Assembly (NCBI GenBank): GCA_963767285.1
Contig: CAVYDJ010000002.1
Span: forward strand, 62,001-126,000
DNA from: WHSW01 sp963767285
GTDB lineage: Bacteria; Actinomycetota; Thermoleophilia; Solirubrobacterales; 70-9
Length of the DNA: 64,000 bases
Direction: 5' to 3'
Shown here: positions 56,766-64,000 of the stretch, in pieces
Layout of the letters: each line of letters opens with the position of its first letter
Numbering within the stretch: the stretch's first letter is position 1
The notes under the pieces: model-generated
Database searches by the model: none
Seen by the model: the letters and a program-made list of their open reading frames with translations, nothing else
What the model was told of the DNA's origin: nothing
Position numbers and translations under genes: made by a program

Positions 56766-58454
56766 CTACTTCTTGTCCGCGACGCGGACCGACCCGCGCA
56801 TGAACGGATGGATGCGGCAGAAGTACGTGTAGGTCTTGCCCGGCTTGGTGAGCGGCGGGGTCGTGTAGATGTTCGAGCCGGTCGTCACCTCGGTGCTCGT
56901 CCCGCTGCCGTAGCCGAGCTGGCCGGAGTCGAACTTGATCGGGCCGTTGGCCAGCGGGTAGCCGATCCCGGAGCCGCGGTTGCACGGCGCCTCACAGGAC
57001 GTGACGCTGTGCCAGGCCTGATCCTCGTCGGACATGTCGGGCAGGGCGTCGAGGTTGGTGAAGGTCACGGTCCCACCGGGCTGGACGATGGGCGGGCGGG
57101 CCTCCGACTCCGGGAAGCCCCGGAACGCCGAGTAGCCGCCGAGCTCGTAGCCGAAGCCGTCGATGTCGATCCCGCCGGCGCGCACCTTGCCCTTGCTCTT
57201 CAGCTTGCGCGGGTCGGCCAGGCCGAGGTCCTTGTTGGCCTTCGCGTCGATGTTCTCGGGCAGCCGGGTGTGGGTGAGGATCCCGCCCTGCTCGTACATC
57301 GCCCGGACCGCGGCGTCGTCGTCGAACGGGTCCTTCGCGAGCGGGTCGTTGCTGACCGTGCTCACGACCAGCGGCATGATCCCCATCGACTCGTACCACG
57401 AGGCCTTCTTGACGTTGTAGGTGGCGTTGACCGAGACCGTGTCCCCGCCCTTCACGTGGATGCGCCACTCGCGCGGGGTGGCCTCCATGCTGACGTCCCA
57501 GCTCACGGCGCCGGCAGGCTCGTAGTAGCGGGCGTCGGAGCGGAACAGCTGCCTGACCTCGGACGGATCGTCGCCGTCGACGTTGCCGGCGTCGGCGCCG
57601 TCGCGCGCAACCTGGATGTCGACGTGCTTGCCGCCGGGATGCAGGTGGCCCGCGCCGAAGACCAGCGTCCGGCCGGCGTTGGGAACGGTCCAGGTGCCCG
57701 ACGAGCTGATGTTCTCGCGCTCCTCGTAGCCGGGCATCGCCGGATCGGAGGGCACGTCGTCGGGGAAGGTGTACTTGCCGTCGCCGTTGTTGTCGAAGCC
57801 GCGCTCGGCGTCGAAGACCGGATAGATCTGCGGCGCGCCGGCGACGTCCAGCCAGTGGATCGAGGCCTCGTTGATGTCGGTGCGATCCGGCGTCGTCTCC
57901 GGCACCCAGTCGATCTCCCAGGTGATGTAGATCGATCGGCCGCCGGTCGCGTTGAGGCTGTGGATCATGTAGTTGAGCCCCCAGGTCGCGTCCCCGCCGA
58001 CCTTCAGCCCATAGCCCTGCGGGAGCGTCGCGATCGTCTTCTCCTCACCGGAGGCGAAGGTGGGGCCCAGGCCCGGCCCGAGCCAGACGACGTGGTGCAG
58101 GTGCAGGTCCCAAACGCTCGGCGTGGTCACCGAGCCGTCGCCATGGATCTCGACCATGCTCGGCTTGAAGCGGGTCACGTAGCCCTCGGCGGTCGAGCCC
58201 GCGGCGAACGGGCTGAGGTCGCCGGGGCCGGCGACCTTCTGCGCGTTCGGGCACGTCCTCGTCAGCCCGAAGAGGTTCATGTTCTGGCCCGGGGAGATCG
58301 GGATCGCCTCTGAGCGGCAGCTGTACGTGGTCATGCCGGCGTAGGCCGCCGGCTTCAGCGTCGGCTCCTTCGCGGCGCTGGCGGGCGCGGCAAGCGCGAG
58401 CGTCGCTACGGTCGCGCCAAGCGCGCTGATGATCCACGTCCTTGCGGTTCTCAT
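56766..58454 (-). CDS. secreted copper protein: PHM-like domain plus C-terminal cupredoxin
   Basis: A 562-residue secreted protein (signal peptide about 1-25, APASAA). The N-terminal part has VWDLHLHHVVWLG and AGHLHPGGKHVDI, His-pair and HxH motifs placed like the two copper sites of peptidylglycine hydroxylating monooxygenase-type folds. The C-terminal ~110 residues are cupredoxin-like: TVTFTNLDALPDMSDEDQAW, AWHSVTSC, and the ligand loop YFCRIHPFM (Cys, His, Met). An internal electron path between the sites is possible. Start ATG 58454 (GGAG upstream). It diverges from a PadR regulator. The substrate is unknown. Confidence 0.65.
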   Translation of the reverse strand: MRTARTWIISALGATVATLALAAPASAAKEPTLKPAAYAGMTTYSCRSEAIPISPGQNMNLFGLTRTCPNAQKVAGPGDLSPFAAGSTAEGYVTRFKPSMVEIHGDGSVTTPSVWDLHLHHVVWLGPGLGPTFASGEEKTIATLPQGYGLKVGGDATWGLNYMIHSLNATGGRSIYITWEIDWVPETTPDRTDINEASIHWLDVAGAPQIYPVFDAERGFDNNGDGKYTFPDDVPSDPAMPGYEERENISSSGTWTVPNAGRTLVFGAGHLHPGGKHVDIQVARDGADAGNVDGDDPSEVRQLFRSDARYYEPAGAVSWDVSMEATPREWRIHVKGGDTVSVNATYNVKKASWYESMGIMPLVVSTVSNDPLAKDPFDDDAAVRAMYEQGGILTHTRLPENIDAKANKDLGLADPRKLKSKGKVRAGGIDIDGFGYELGGYSAFRGFPESEARPPIVQPGGTVTFTNLDALPDMSDEDQAWHSVTSCEAPCNRGSGIGYPLANGPIKFDSGQLGYGSGTSTEVTTGSNIYTTPPLTKPGKTYTYFCRIHPFMRGSVRVADKK

Positions 58455-58506
58455 ATCTCCGGACCCCTCAACACTGAAGGTAGCGTCGAGTAGCGGTATC
58501 CTCGAC

Positions 58507-58531
58507 ATGAATATATCAGGCATGAATATTC
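58507..58531. promoter_or_regulatory. ATGAATAT direct/inverted repeat, candidate PadR operator
   Basis: ATGAATAT occurs at 58507-58514 and 58522-58529. The second copy continues into ATATTC (58526-58531), the complement of GAATAT (58509-58514). It lies at the start of padR and 53 bases from the divergent copper gene. It is clearly AT-rich compared with its surroundings. Confidence 0.4.
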
Positions 58532-59064
58532 CGGCAGAAAAGCTCGAGGCCGTCGAGGCCGACCTGGCCCCGTCGGCCTACATGGTTCTGGCGATGATCC
58601 GCGACGGGTTCGACACCGGCTACCGGATCAAGCAGTTCATCGAGCGGGCCGCCTCGTACTTCTGGTCGGTGAGCTACGGGCAGATCTACCCGGAGCTGCG
58701 GCGCCTGGAGGGCGCCGGGCTGATCCGCGGCCGCGATGTGACCGAGAGCGGCCGGCGCCGGCGCGAGTACTCGCTCACGGCGGCGGGCAAGGAGGAGCTG
58801 CAGCGCTGGCTCGCGGACCCGGCGGAGCCGACGATGTGGATGCGAAACGAGGGCCTGCTGCGGCTGATGCTGATCGACTGGGAGGACACGGACCTCGTGC
58901 GCAAGAACCTGGACGACCTGCGGCGGATGACGGAGGCGCGGCTTGAAGCCCTTCGTGACCTCGAGCCTCCGCGCGAGCGCGGCCGCCGGATCCAGGACCT
59001 TGGCACGCGGGTCATGGAGGAGACGCTGCGCTGGTGCGACGACACCGAGGCCGGGCTGAAGTAG
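58507..59064 (+). CDS. PadR family transcriptional regulator
   Basis: A 185-residue regulator. The winged-helix PadR domain (residues 20-100) carries SAYMVLAMIRDGFDTGYRIK, SVSYGQIYPELRRLEGAGLI and RRREYSLTAAGKEELQRWL, followed by the Vir-like C-terminal helices (LRLMLIDWEDTDLVRKNLDD). ATG 58507 and ATG 58522 are both possible; each begins an ATGAATAT direct repeat, and GAATAT (58509) and ATATTC (58526) form an inverted repeat that may be its operator. TATCCT (58497-58502) is the likely -10. It probably controls the divergent copper protein gene and itself. Confidence 0.88.
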   Translation: MNISGMNIPAEKLEAVEADLAPSAYMVLAMIRDGFDTGYRIKQFIERAASYFWSVSYGQIYPELRRLEGAGLIRGRDVTESGRRRREYSLTAAGKEELQRWLADPAEPTMWMRNEGLLRLMLIDWEDTDLVRKNLDDLRRMTEARLEALRDLEPPRERGRRIQDLGTRVMEETLRWCDDTEAGLK

Positions 59065-59070
59065 CGTCGG

Positions 59071-59925
59071 CTAACGCCCCTTCCACTCGGGCTTGCGCTT
59101 CTCGGCGAACGCGGTGATTCCCTCGCGGAAGTCCTCGGAGGCAAAGCAGGAGCGGCGCAGCTCGATCAGCTCCTCCTCCTGCTCGGCGGTCAGCCGCCGA
59201 AAACGCGCCAGGGTCTCGATCGCGCGCTTGTTACCGGCGATCGACAACGGTGCCCCGGAAGCGATCTCGGCGGCGCGCTCGACAGCATCCCGTTCGAGCT
59301 CGTCGTCGGCAGCGGTCCAGTTGACGAGCCCGATCCGCTCGGCGCGCTCGGCGGTCAGGTTCGCGCCGGTCAGGAAGAGCTCGCGCGTATGCGCGACGCC
59401 GACCACGTCGATGAAGCGCTCGAGGCCGGTATGGCTGTAGATCAGGCCGAGCTTCGCCGGCGGCATCCCGAGCTTGGCGCCGGCGGCGCAGATCCGCATA
59501 TCGCAGCGCACCGCCAGCTCGAGCCCGCCGCCGAGGCAGTGGCCGTTGATCGCCGCCAGCACCGGATACGGGTGCGCGCTGACCGCCTCCATCGCGGCGT
59601 GAAAGGGATGCGCGACCAGCGACTCGGCGTCGCGCTCGAACGACTGCTTCGGGATCGCCCCGATGTCGTAGCCGGCCGAGAAGGCGCGCCCGGTGCCGGT
59701 GATGACCACGCACCGGGTCTCGATCCCCTCGGCAAGCCCGGGCAGCGCGGCGGCGATCGCGTCGAGGACCTCGTGGTCGAGCGGGTTGCGCTTCTCCGGG
59801 TTGTTGAGCGTGAGCCGGGCGACCGCCTCGGCCGGCCGGTCCAACCGCAACTTGCCTCCGGCAAGTTGCTCAAAGCCCGCCGGCTGCTCGGCTTCGCCTC
59901 CGCTGCCGTCAGGGTCCGTGGTCAC
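59071..59925 (-). CDS. enoyl-CoA hydratase/isomerase family protein
   Basis: A 284-residue crotonase-fold protein. ARLTLNNPEKRNPLDHEVLD, GTGRAFSAGYDIGAI (oxyanion strand) and NGHCLGGGLELAVRCDMRIC (oxyanion loop) are typical. The usual catalytic Glu pair is not obvious: the second Glu position reads as LGLIYSHTG rather than LG..PGxGGT, so isomerase, hydrolase or decarboxylase chemistry is possible. The N-terminal TTDPDGSGGEAEQPAGFEQL is an unusual leader shared with the GMC oxidoreductase. The start is GTG 59925, overlapping the biotinyl carrier stop (GTGA). Confidence 0.88.
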   Translation of the reverse strand: MTTDPDGSGGEAEQPAGFEQLAGGKLRLDRPAEAVARLTLNNPEKRNPLDHEVLDAIAAALPGLAEGIETRCVVITGTGRAFSAGYDIGAIPKQSFERDAESLVAHPFHAAMEAVSAHPYPVLAAINGHCLGGGLELAVRCDMRICAAGAKLGMPPAKLGLIYSHTGLERFIDVVGVAHTRELFLTGANLTAERAERIGLVNWTAADDELERDAVERAAEIASGAPLSIAGNKRAIETLARFRRLTAEQEEELIELRRSCFASEDFREGITAFAEKRKPEWKGR

Positions 59926-60134
59926 TCGAGTACGACTAATACGTCGCCCTCTTGGACCGACTGGCCCTCCTCGCAGCGGATCTCCTTGACGACGCCGTCG
60001 TCCTCGACCTCGACCGGCATCTCCATCTTCATCGACTCGAGAATGACGACCGTGTCGCCGTCGGCGACCTCGTCCCCGACCGCGACCTCGATCTTCCAGA
60101 CCGTTCCCGTGATGTGCGCTTCGACATCCGTCAT
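59922..60134 (-). CDS. small biotinyl (biotin/lipoyl) carrier protein
   Basis: A 70-residue stand-alone biotinyl domain with the biotinylation site K36 in ILESMKMEMPVEVEDDG and the flanking strands (HITGTVWKIEVAVGDEVADG, SVQEGDVLVVLE). It resembles the carrier domain of acyl-CoA (acetyl/propionyl) carboxylases, but no carboxylase or carboxyltransferase gene is adjacent. Its stop overlaps the enoyl-CoA hydratase start, so it is co-expressed with that enzyme. Lipoyl attachment is the less likely alternative because of the MKM context. Confidence 0.92.
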   Translation of the reverse strand: MTDVEAHITGTVWKIEVAVGDEVADGDTVVILESMKMEMPVEVEDDGVVKEIRCEEGQSVQEGDVLVVLE

Positions 60135-60159
60135 CGCGCCGAGACAATATCCCTAGCCG

Positions 60160-60840
60160 ATGACGAACCTGCTGGTGATAGTCGCCGCCCACAACGAGGC
60201 GGACCGGATCGGGGCGAGCATCGATGGGCTCGCCGCCGCGTTCGAGGATGCCGAGATCTGGGTCGGTGACGACGCCTCGACCGACGGGACGTCCGAGGTC
60301 GCCCTCGGCCACGGCGCCCGGGTCGTGCGGCGCGGCCGCAGCCACGGCAAGGGCGGCAACGTGACGGCGGCGGCCGAGGCGGCGCTGAGCGATCGCGACG
60401 CGCCGCCGCCGCTTGTCCTCGTCTGCGACGGCGACCTCGGCGCCTCGGCCGCGCATCTGCGTGGGCTCGTCGAGGCGGTGGAGCGGGGCGACTGCGACCT
60501 CGCGATCGCCGCCTTCCGCAACCGGGTCGGGGGCGGCTTCGGGCTCGCGCTGCGGTTCAGCCGGTGGGCGATCCGCAACCGCTGCGGGTACGTCGCCGAG
60601 GCGCCGATCTCCGGCCAGCGGGCGATGCGCGGCGAGGTCCTGCGAGCTGTGCTCCCGTTCGCCGACGGCTACGGGATGGAGATCGGGATGACGGTCGACG
60701 CGGTTCGCGCGGGGTACCGCGTCGCCGAGGTCGAGCTCGACCTCGAGCACCGGTCAACCGGGCGGACGCTCGCCGGCTTCCTGCACCGAGGCCGCCAGCT
60801 GCGTGACTTCCTCCGCGTATGGTGGAGCCGGCGGGCCTGA
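60160..60840 (+). CDS. family 2 glycosyltransferase
   Basis: A 226-residue GT2 enzyme of the short, dolichyl-phosphate-mannose-synthase-like type. It has LLVIVAAHNEADRIGASIDG, the GDDASTDGTSE strand, KGGNVTAAAEAAL, and LVLVCDGDLGASAAHLRGLV carrying the metal DxD. Later, PISGQRAMRGEVLRAVL and the acceptor motif YGMEIGMTVDAVRAGY are typical of polyprenyl-phosphate glycosyltransferases. No membrane segment follows. ATG 60160 follows CAATAT (60145-60150) by 9 bases and diverges from the biotinyl carrier gene across 25 bases. Confidence 0.85.
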   Translation: MTNLLVIVAAHNEADRIGASIDGLAAAFEDAEIWVGDDASTDGTSEVALGHGARVVRRGRSHGKGGNVTAAAEAALSDRDAPPPLVLVCDGDLGASAAHLRGLVEAVERGDCDLAIAAFRNRVGGGFGLALRFSRWAIRNRCGYVAEAPISGQRAMRGEVLRAVLPFADGYGMEIGMTVDAVRAGYRVAEVELDLEHRSTGRTLAGFLHRGRQLRDFLRVWWSRRA

Positions 60841-60916
60841 AACAGGTTTTGCTGGACGTTTCGTCCAGATCCCGCTGACCCGCTAACCGCGCGGTGCCCC
60901 GGGCCGATGGAGGGCC

Positions 60917-61762
60917 GTGGCTCGCACCGCTCGACATCAGGCCTTGGGGGGACTGGCAGCGGTGCTTGCCGCCTTTTTCGCGTTCTCGTCCGTCGCCGTC
61001 GCCTCCGCCGGAAGCGGCAACCGCGTGCGAGCCGAGCTGCGCCTGGCCGATCAAGCGCTCGGCGAGGTCTGGCAGGAGGCCGGCGACGACGAGGATGCGG
61101 AAGACACCTACGACCTCGACGCGGTCGCCACCAACCTCGCGCACACCGAAACCGCCCGTCAGCTGGCAATGAAGCCGCGCCGTCCGCAGGCCACGATCCT
61201 GGCGGCCGTCAACGACCAGGCCGACGCCAACGTCTACGAGTACGCCGACGACGCCACCTGGGCGCCCGCCGACCAGCAGGCGGCGCTCGCCGAGGCGCTG
61301 GCGACGAGCGTTGCGGTCCGCTCCTCGGTGACCACGGCGATGCTCGTCAAGGCGGAGAAGCTGACGCCCGGCGCCCGTGGGACCGTGCTTCGGTCCATTG
61401 GCCAGGCGCTCTCCGACGGCGACCCCGACCTCCTTCTGGAGGGGCTCGCCGAGGAGGACGGCTACGGAGCCACGGCGCCGACGAAGGCGAGCCTCGCGGG
61501 CTCCCTGTCAAAGGTCTTCGGGGCCACCGATGCGACGCTCGCCGAGCTTGGCCGCCTGGCGGACAGGATCGATCACCCTCAGCGCAAGAAGGTCGACGAC
61601 GCGATCTCCGACATCGAGGAGAGCATCGCCGAGCTGCCCGGCTGGGTCGACGAGCTGCTCGTCGATCTCGCCGAATTCGCCGACGACCCCGAGGCGGCGG
61701 TGGACTCGTTCTGCGCCGTGCTCGCCGGGCTGCCGCTGCCGACGCCCGGCGCCTGCGGCTGA
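60917..61762 (+). CDS. secreted helical protein of unknown function
   Basis: A 281-residue protein with a signal peptide (residues 8-31, AVASA cleavage). The mature part is almost entirely helical and rich in Ala, Asp, Glu and Leu, with repeated motifs around 15-20 residues. It ends in a short Pro-rich segment containing Cys (AGLPLPTPGACG) and an earlier SFCAVL, possibly one disulfide. I recognise no family. GTG 60917 has GGAGGGCC just upstream. It reads toward glycerol kinase but is separated by a fresh -10-like TAGCCT, so co-transcription is uncertain. Confidence 0.65.
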   Translation: MARTARHQALGGLAAVLAAFFAFSSVAVASAGSGNRVRAELRLADQALGEVWQEAGDDEDAEDTYDLDAVATNLAHTETARQLAMKPRRPQATILAAVNDQADANVYEYADDATWAPADQQAALAEALATSVAVRSSVTTAMLVKAEKLTPGARGTVLRSIGQALSDGDPDLLLEGLAEEDGYGATAPTKASLAGSLSKVFGATDATLAELGRLADRIDHPQRKKVDDAISDIEESIAELPGWVDELLVDLAEFADDPEAAVDSFCAVLAGLPLPTPGACG

Positions 61763-61797
61763 CCCTCGCGCCACCGGGCGATTAGCCTGGCGACGTC

Positions 61798-63261
61798 TTG
61801 ATCCTCGCGATCGACCAGGGAACCACCGGTACCACCTGCCTCGTCTTCGACGGCGAGGGCAGGATCCGCGGCCGCGCCTACAGCGAGTTCGGCCAGCACT
61901 TCCCCCGGCCGGGGTGGGTCGAGCACGATCCGAACGAGATCTGGGACGTGACCAAGCGCGTCGCCTCGCACGCGCTCGCCGACGCGAAGGCCGACCCGGC
62001 CAGCCTCGATGCGATCGGGATCACCAATCAGCGGGAGACCGTCGTCGCCTGGGACCCGCGGACCGGCGAGCCGGTCCACAACGCGCTCGTCTGGCAGGAC
62101 CGGCGCACGGCGGCCCGTTGCGACGAGCTCCGGAACGCGGGGCACGAGCAGCTGGTCCGCGAGCGAACAGGCCTCGTCATCGACCCCTACTTCTCGGGGA
62201 CGAAGATCGAGTGGCTGCTGGGCAACGTCGACGCGGCCCGCGACGCGGTCTTCGGGACGATCGATTCGTGGCTGGTCTTCAAGCTCACCGGGCGCCATGC
62301 GACCGACTACACGAACGCGTCCCGGACGATGCTGTTCGACATCGGCCAACGGCGCTGGGATCCGGAGCTCTGCGACCTGCTCGGGGTCGACCCGCAGTCG
62401 CTGCCCGAGCCGCTGCCCTCGGCCGGGATCTTCGGGACGACCGGCGAGTTCGGCGGCGAGATCCCGGTTGCCGGGATCGCCGGCGACCAGCAGGCCGCCC
62501 TGTTCGGCCAGGCGTGCGCCCGGCCCGGGATGGCGAAGAACACCTACGGCACCGGCAGCTTCGTCCTCCTCAACGCGGGTCCCGAGCTGCCCGAGCCCGG
62601 CGACGGCTTGCTGACCACGATCGCGTGGGGGATCGGCGACGAGGTCACCTACGCCCTCGAGGCGGCGGTCTTCGTCACCGGGGCCGCGGTCCAGTGGCTG
62701 CGCGACGGCCTCGGCCTGGTTGCAGAGGCGGCTGAGACCGAGGGCATGGCGGCCTCGCTCGACTCCAACGACGACGTCTACTTCGTCCCGGCGCTGACCG
62801 GCCTCGGTTCGCCCCACTGGGACCCCTACGCGCGGGGCACGATCCTCGGCCTGACCCGTGGCACGACCCGCGCCCACCTGGCCCGGGCGGCGCTCGAGGG
62901 GATCGCCTACCAGACCGTCGACGCGGTCCGGGCTCAGGAGCGGCTGGCGGGCGAGCAGCTCAGTGAGCTGCGCGCCGACGGCGGCGCCGTCGCCAACCGC
63001 TGGCTGATGCAGTTCCAGGCCGACGTCCTCGGCGCTCCCGTGATCGTCCCGGAGATCACCGAGACCACGGCGCTCGGGGCCGCCTATCTGGCGGGGATCG
63101 GCGCCGGCAAATGGACCGCGGACGAGGTCGAGTCGATGTGGCGCGAGGCCGCCCGCTACGTGCCGGCGATGGCGGAGGCGGACCGCGAGCGCCTGCTCGG
63201 CCGCTGGGGCGAGGCGGTCGGCCGCGCCGGCGACTGGGCCGAGCGCGAGGCCGACGCGTAA
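61798..63261 (+). CDS. glpK: glycerol kinase
   Basis: A 487-residue FGGY-family kinase phosphorylating glycerol to sn-glycerol 3-phosphate. The start MILAIDQGTTGTTCLVFDG is the ATPase phosphate loop. WVEHDPNEIWD, ITNQRETVVAWD, VWQDRRTA, GTIDSWLVFKLTG, GIAGDQQAALFGQAC and the FGGY-like ALEGIAYQTVD with DGGAVANRWLMQFQAD are all in order. TTG 61798 follows TAGCCT (61783-61788) by 9 bases, consistent with a leaderless transcript. The acyltransferase gene downstream uses its product. Confidence 0.96.
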   Translation: MILAIDQGTTGTTCLVFDGEGRIRGRAYSEFGQHFPRPGWVEHDPNEIWDVTKRVASHALADAKADPASLDAIGITNQRETVVAWDPRTGEPVHNALVWQDRRTAARCDELRNAGHEQLVRERTGLVIDPYFSGTKIEWLLGNVDAARDAVFGTIDSWLVFKLTGRHATDYTNASRTMLFDIGQRRWDPELCDLLGVDPQSLPEPLPSAGIFGTTGEFGGEIPVAGIAGDQQAALFGQACARPGMAKNTYGTGSFVLLNAGPELPEPGDGLLTTIAWGIGDEVTYALEAAVFVTGAAVQWLRDGLGLVAEAAETEGMAASLDSNDDVYFVPALTGLGSPHWDPYARGTILGLTRGTTRAHLARAALEGIAYQTVDAVRAQERLAGEQLSELRADGGAVANRWLMQFQADVLGAPVIVPEITETTALGAAYLAGIGAGKWTADEVESMWREAARYVPAMAEADRERLLGRWGEAVGRAGDWAEREADA

Positions 63262-63292
63262 CCCGACGGTGAAGGGGGGGTAAAACGACCGG

Positions 63293-64000
63293 ATGTCCGG
63301 CACGGACCTCAAGCCGCAGCGCTACAAGGAGACCCGCCCCGCGGAGCAGTTCTCCTACGTGCACGAGCACTCGCGCACGCACCGGCCGAACTGGGTCTAC
63401 GAGCTGGTCCGCCTGATCCTGACCCCGATCGCGCTGCTGATCTACCGGGCGCGGGCGATCTCGGTCTCGAACGTCCCCGCCGACGGCCCCGTGATCCTCG
63501 CCCCGAACCACTTCTCGAACATGGACCACTTCTTCTCCGGGGTTTGCACGCGGCGGAAGATCCGCTTCATGGCGAAGTCGCAGCTGTTCGGCCAGAACCG
63601 GGTTCTCGACTACATCTTCGTCAACGGGGGCGTCTTCCCGGTCATGCGAGGCCACCACGACCAGGAGGCGTTCATCACCGCCCACGCCATCCTCCAGCAC
63701 GGCGGCTGCGTGCTGATCTACGCCGAGGGCGGGCGGTCCCGGAGCGGCAAGCTCGGCGAGGCGAAGCCGGGAGTCGGCCGGTTGGCGCTCGAGTCGGGCG
63801 TTCCCGTCGTCCCCGTGGCGATCCACGGGTCGCAGAGCGTCCGGGCCTGGAAGCGGCTCGTGTTCCCCAAGGTCACCATCCAGTACGGCGAGCCGATCAC
63901 GTTCCCCGTCGTCGCCGAGCCGACCCGCGAGCAGCAGCAGGAGGCATCGGAGCGGATCTTCGACAACGTGAAGGGGATGTACGCGGCGCTCGACGAGCGC
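63293..64000 (+). CDS. 1-acyl-sn-glycerol-3-phosphate acyltransferase (PlsC family), 3' end beyond window
   Basis: 236 codons are visible with no stop before the window edge. Acyltransferase motif I is NHFSNMD (NHxxxxD), motif II-like MAKSQLFG, motif III EGGRSRSGKLGEAKPG and motif IV VVPVAIHGSQ, all in the normal PlsC order. It attaches the second acyl chain in phospholipid synthesis at the inner membrane face. A long N-terminal arm (residues 1-45) includes one hydrophobic stretch. ATG 63293 is the first start after the glpK stop, 31 bases away, with GGGGGG and TAAAAC upstream. The pair links glycerol use to phospholipid assembly. Confidence 0.92.
   Translation, partial: MSGTDLKPQRYKETRPAEQFSYVHEHSRTHRPNWVYELVRLILTPIALLIYRARAISVSNVPADGPVILAPNHFSNMDHFFSGVCTRRKIRFMAKSQLFGQNRVLDYIFVNGGVFPVMRGHHDQEAFITAHAILQHGGCVLIYAEGGRSRSGKLGEAKPGVGRLALESGVPVVPVAIHGSQSVRAWKRLVFPKVTIQYGEPITFPVVAEPTREQQQEASERIFDNVKGMYAALDER

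Noticed and set aside
63240..63292. Terminator between glpK and the acyltransferase
   Set aside because: No hairpin of useful length is visible in the 31-base gap; a run of G is more likely part of a ribosome site.

Overview
The window reads as chromosomal DNA of a high-GC actinobacterium. A deep-branching lineage of the Thermoleophilia/Solirubrobacterales type is my best guess, from gene content and style rather than from any marker gene. Supporting signs are very high G+C, a six-gene mce lipid-transfer operon, many GTG/TTG starts, 4-nt ATGA/GTGA/TTGA overlaps between operon genes, and repeated placement of a TANNNT-like -10 hexamer 6-10 nt before the start codon (leaderless transcripts). 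One tRNA gene is present (tRNA-Pro, CGG). No rRNA, CRISPR array, insertion sequence or prophage was seen.

Layout. 1-6.4 kb: the start of a ferric-iron ABC transporter binding lipoprotein, divergent from a membrane protein, a family 2 glycosyltransferase, a Gfo/Idh oxidoreductase and an alkaline-phosphatase-superfamily protein that looks frameshifted near its end. A convergent glycosyltransferase is preceded by a ferritin start fragment. Two DtxR/IdeR-like TTAGG-N4-CCTAA boxes suggest that the block is iron regulated. 6.4-13.9 kb: surE-ligA, a secreted beta-propeller protein, a DacB-type carboxypeptidase and a patatin. 13.9-28.8 kb: a sulfatase, a long-chain acyl-CoA ligase, an IF2_N-like small protein, a DsbA-like protein, a VTT membrane protein, tRNA-Pro, a large secreted lipase-like protein, an epimerase, superoxide dismutase, a NicO-type metal transporter with no canonical start codon, a GMC oxidoreductase with a four-Cys motif, a beta-helix protein and a lipoprotein.

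28.9-39.7 kb: six consecutive MCE genes behind a textbook promoter, then an SCP2-like lipid carrier protein and an unknown protein. The YrbE/MlaE permeases and the ATPase are absent from the window. 39.6-44.7 kb: a flavin split-barrel protein, NUDIX hydrolase, rubredoxin, an ECF sigma factor with a DUF4349/anti-sigma-like partner, a MOSC protein and a PAP2 phosphatase. 44.7-51.5 kb: biotin synthesis (bioA, and a bioB-bioF-bioD operon) surrounding a MarR-MFS efflux pair. The MarR-MFS pair is preceded by a perfect 24-bp palindrome and a CRP-like site. The bio operon has a palindrome centred on its -10 box. 51.5-64 kb: a degenerate HD-GYP membrane protein, an internally deleted AlkA-like fragment, two overlapping sulfatases, a copper protein (PHM-like plus cupredoxin) divergent from a PadR regulator, a biotinyl carrier-enoyl-CoA hydratase pair, a glycosyltransferase, a secreted unknown, glycerol kinase and a partial PlsC acyltransferase.

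Themes are lipid handling (mce, SCP2, acyl-CoA ligase, enoyl-CoA hydratase, lipases, GlpK-PlsC), sulfate-ester hydrolysis (three sulfatases), iron and oxidative stress, and biotin. All calls rest on reading the sequence; no database searches were run.
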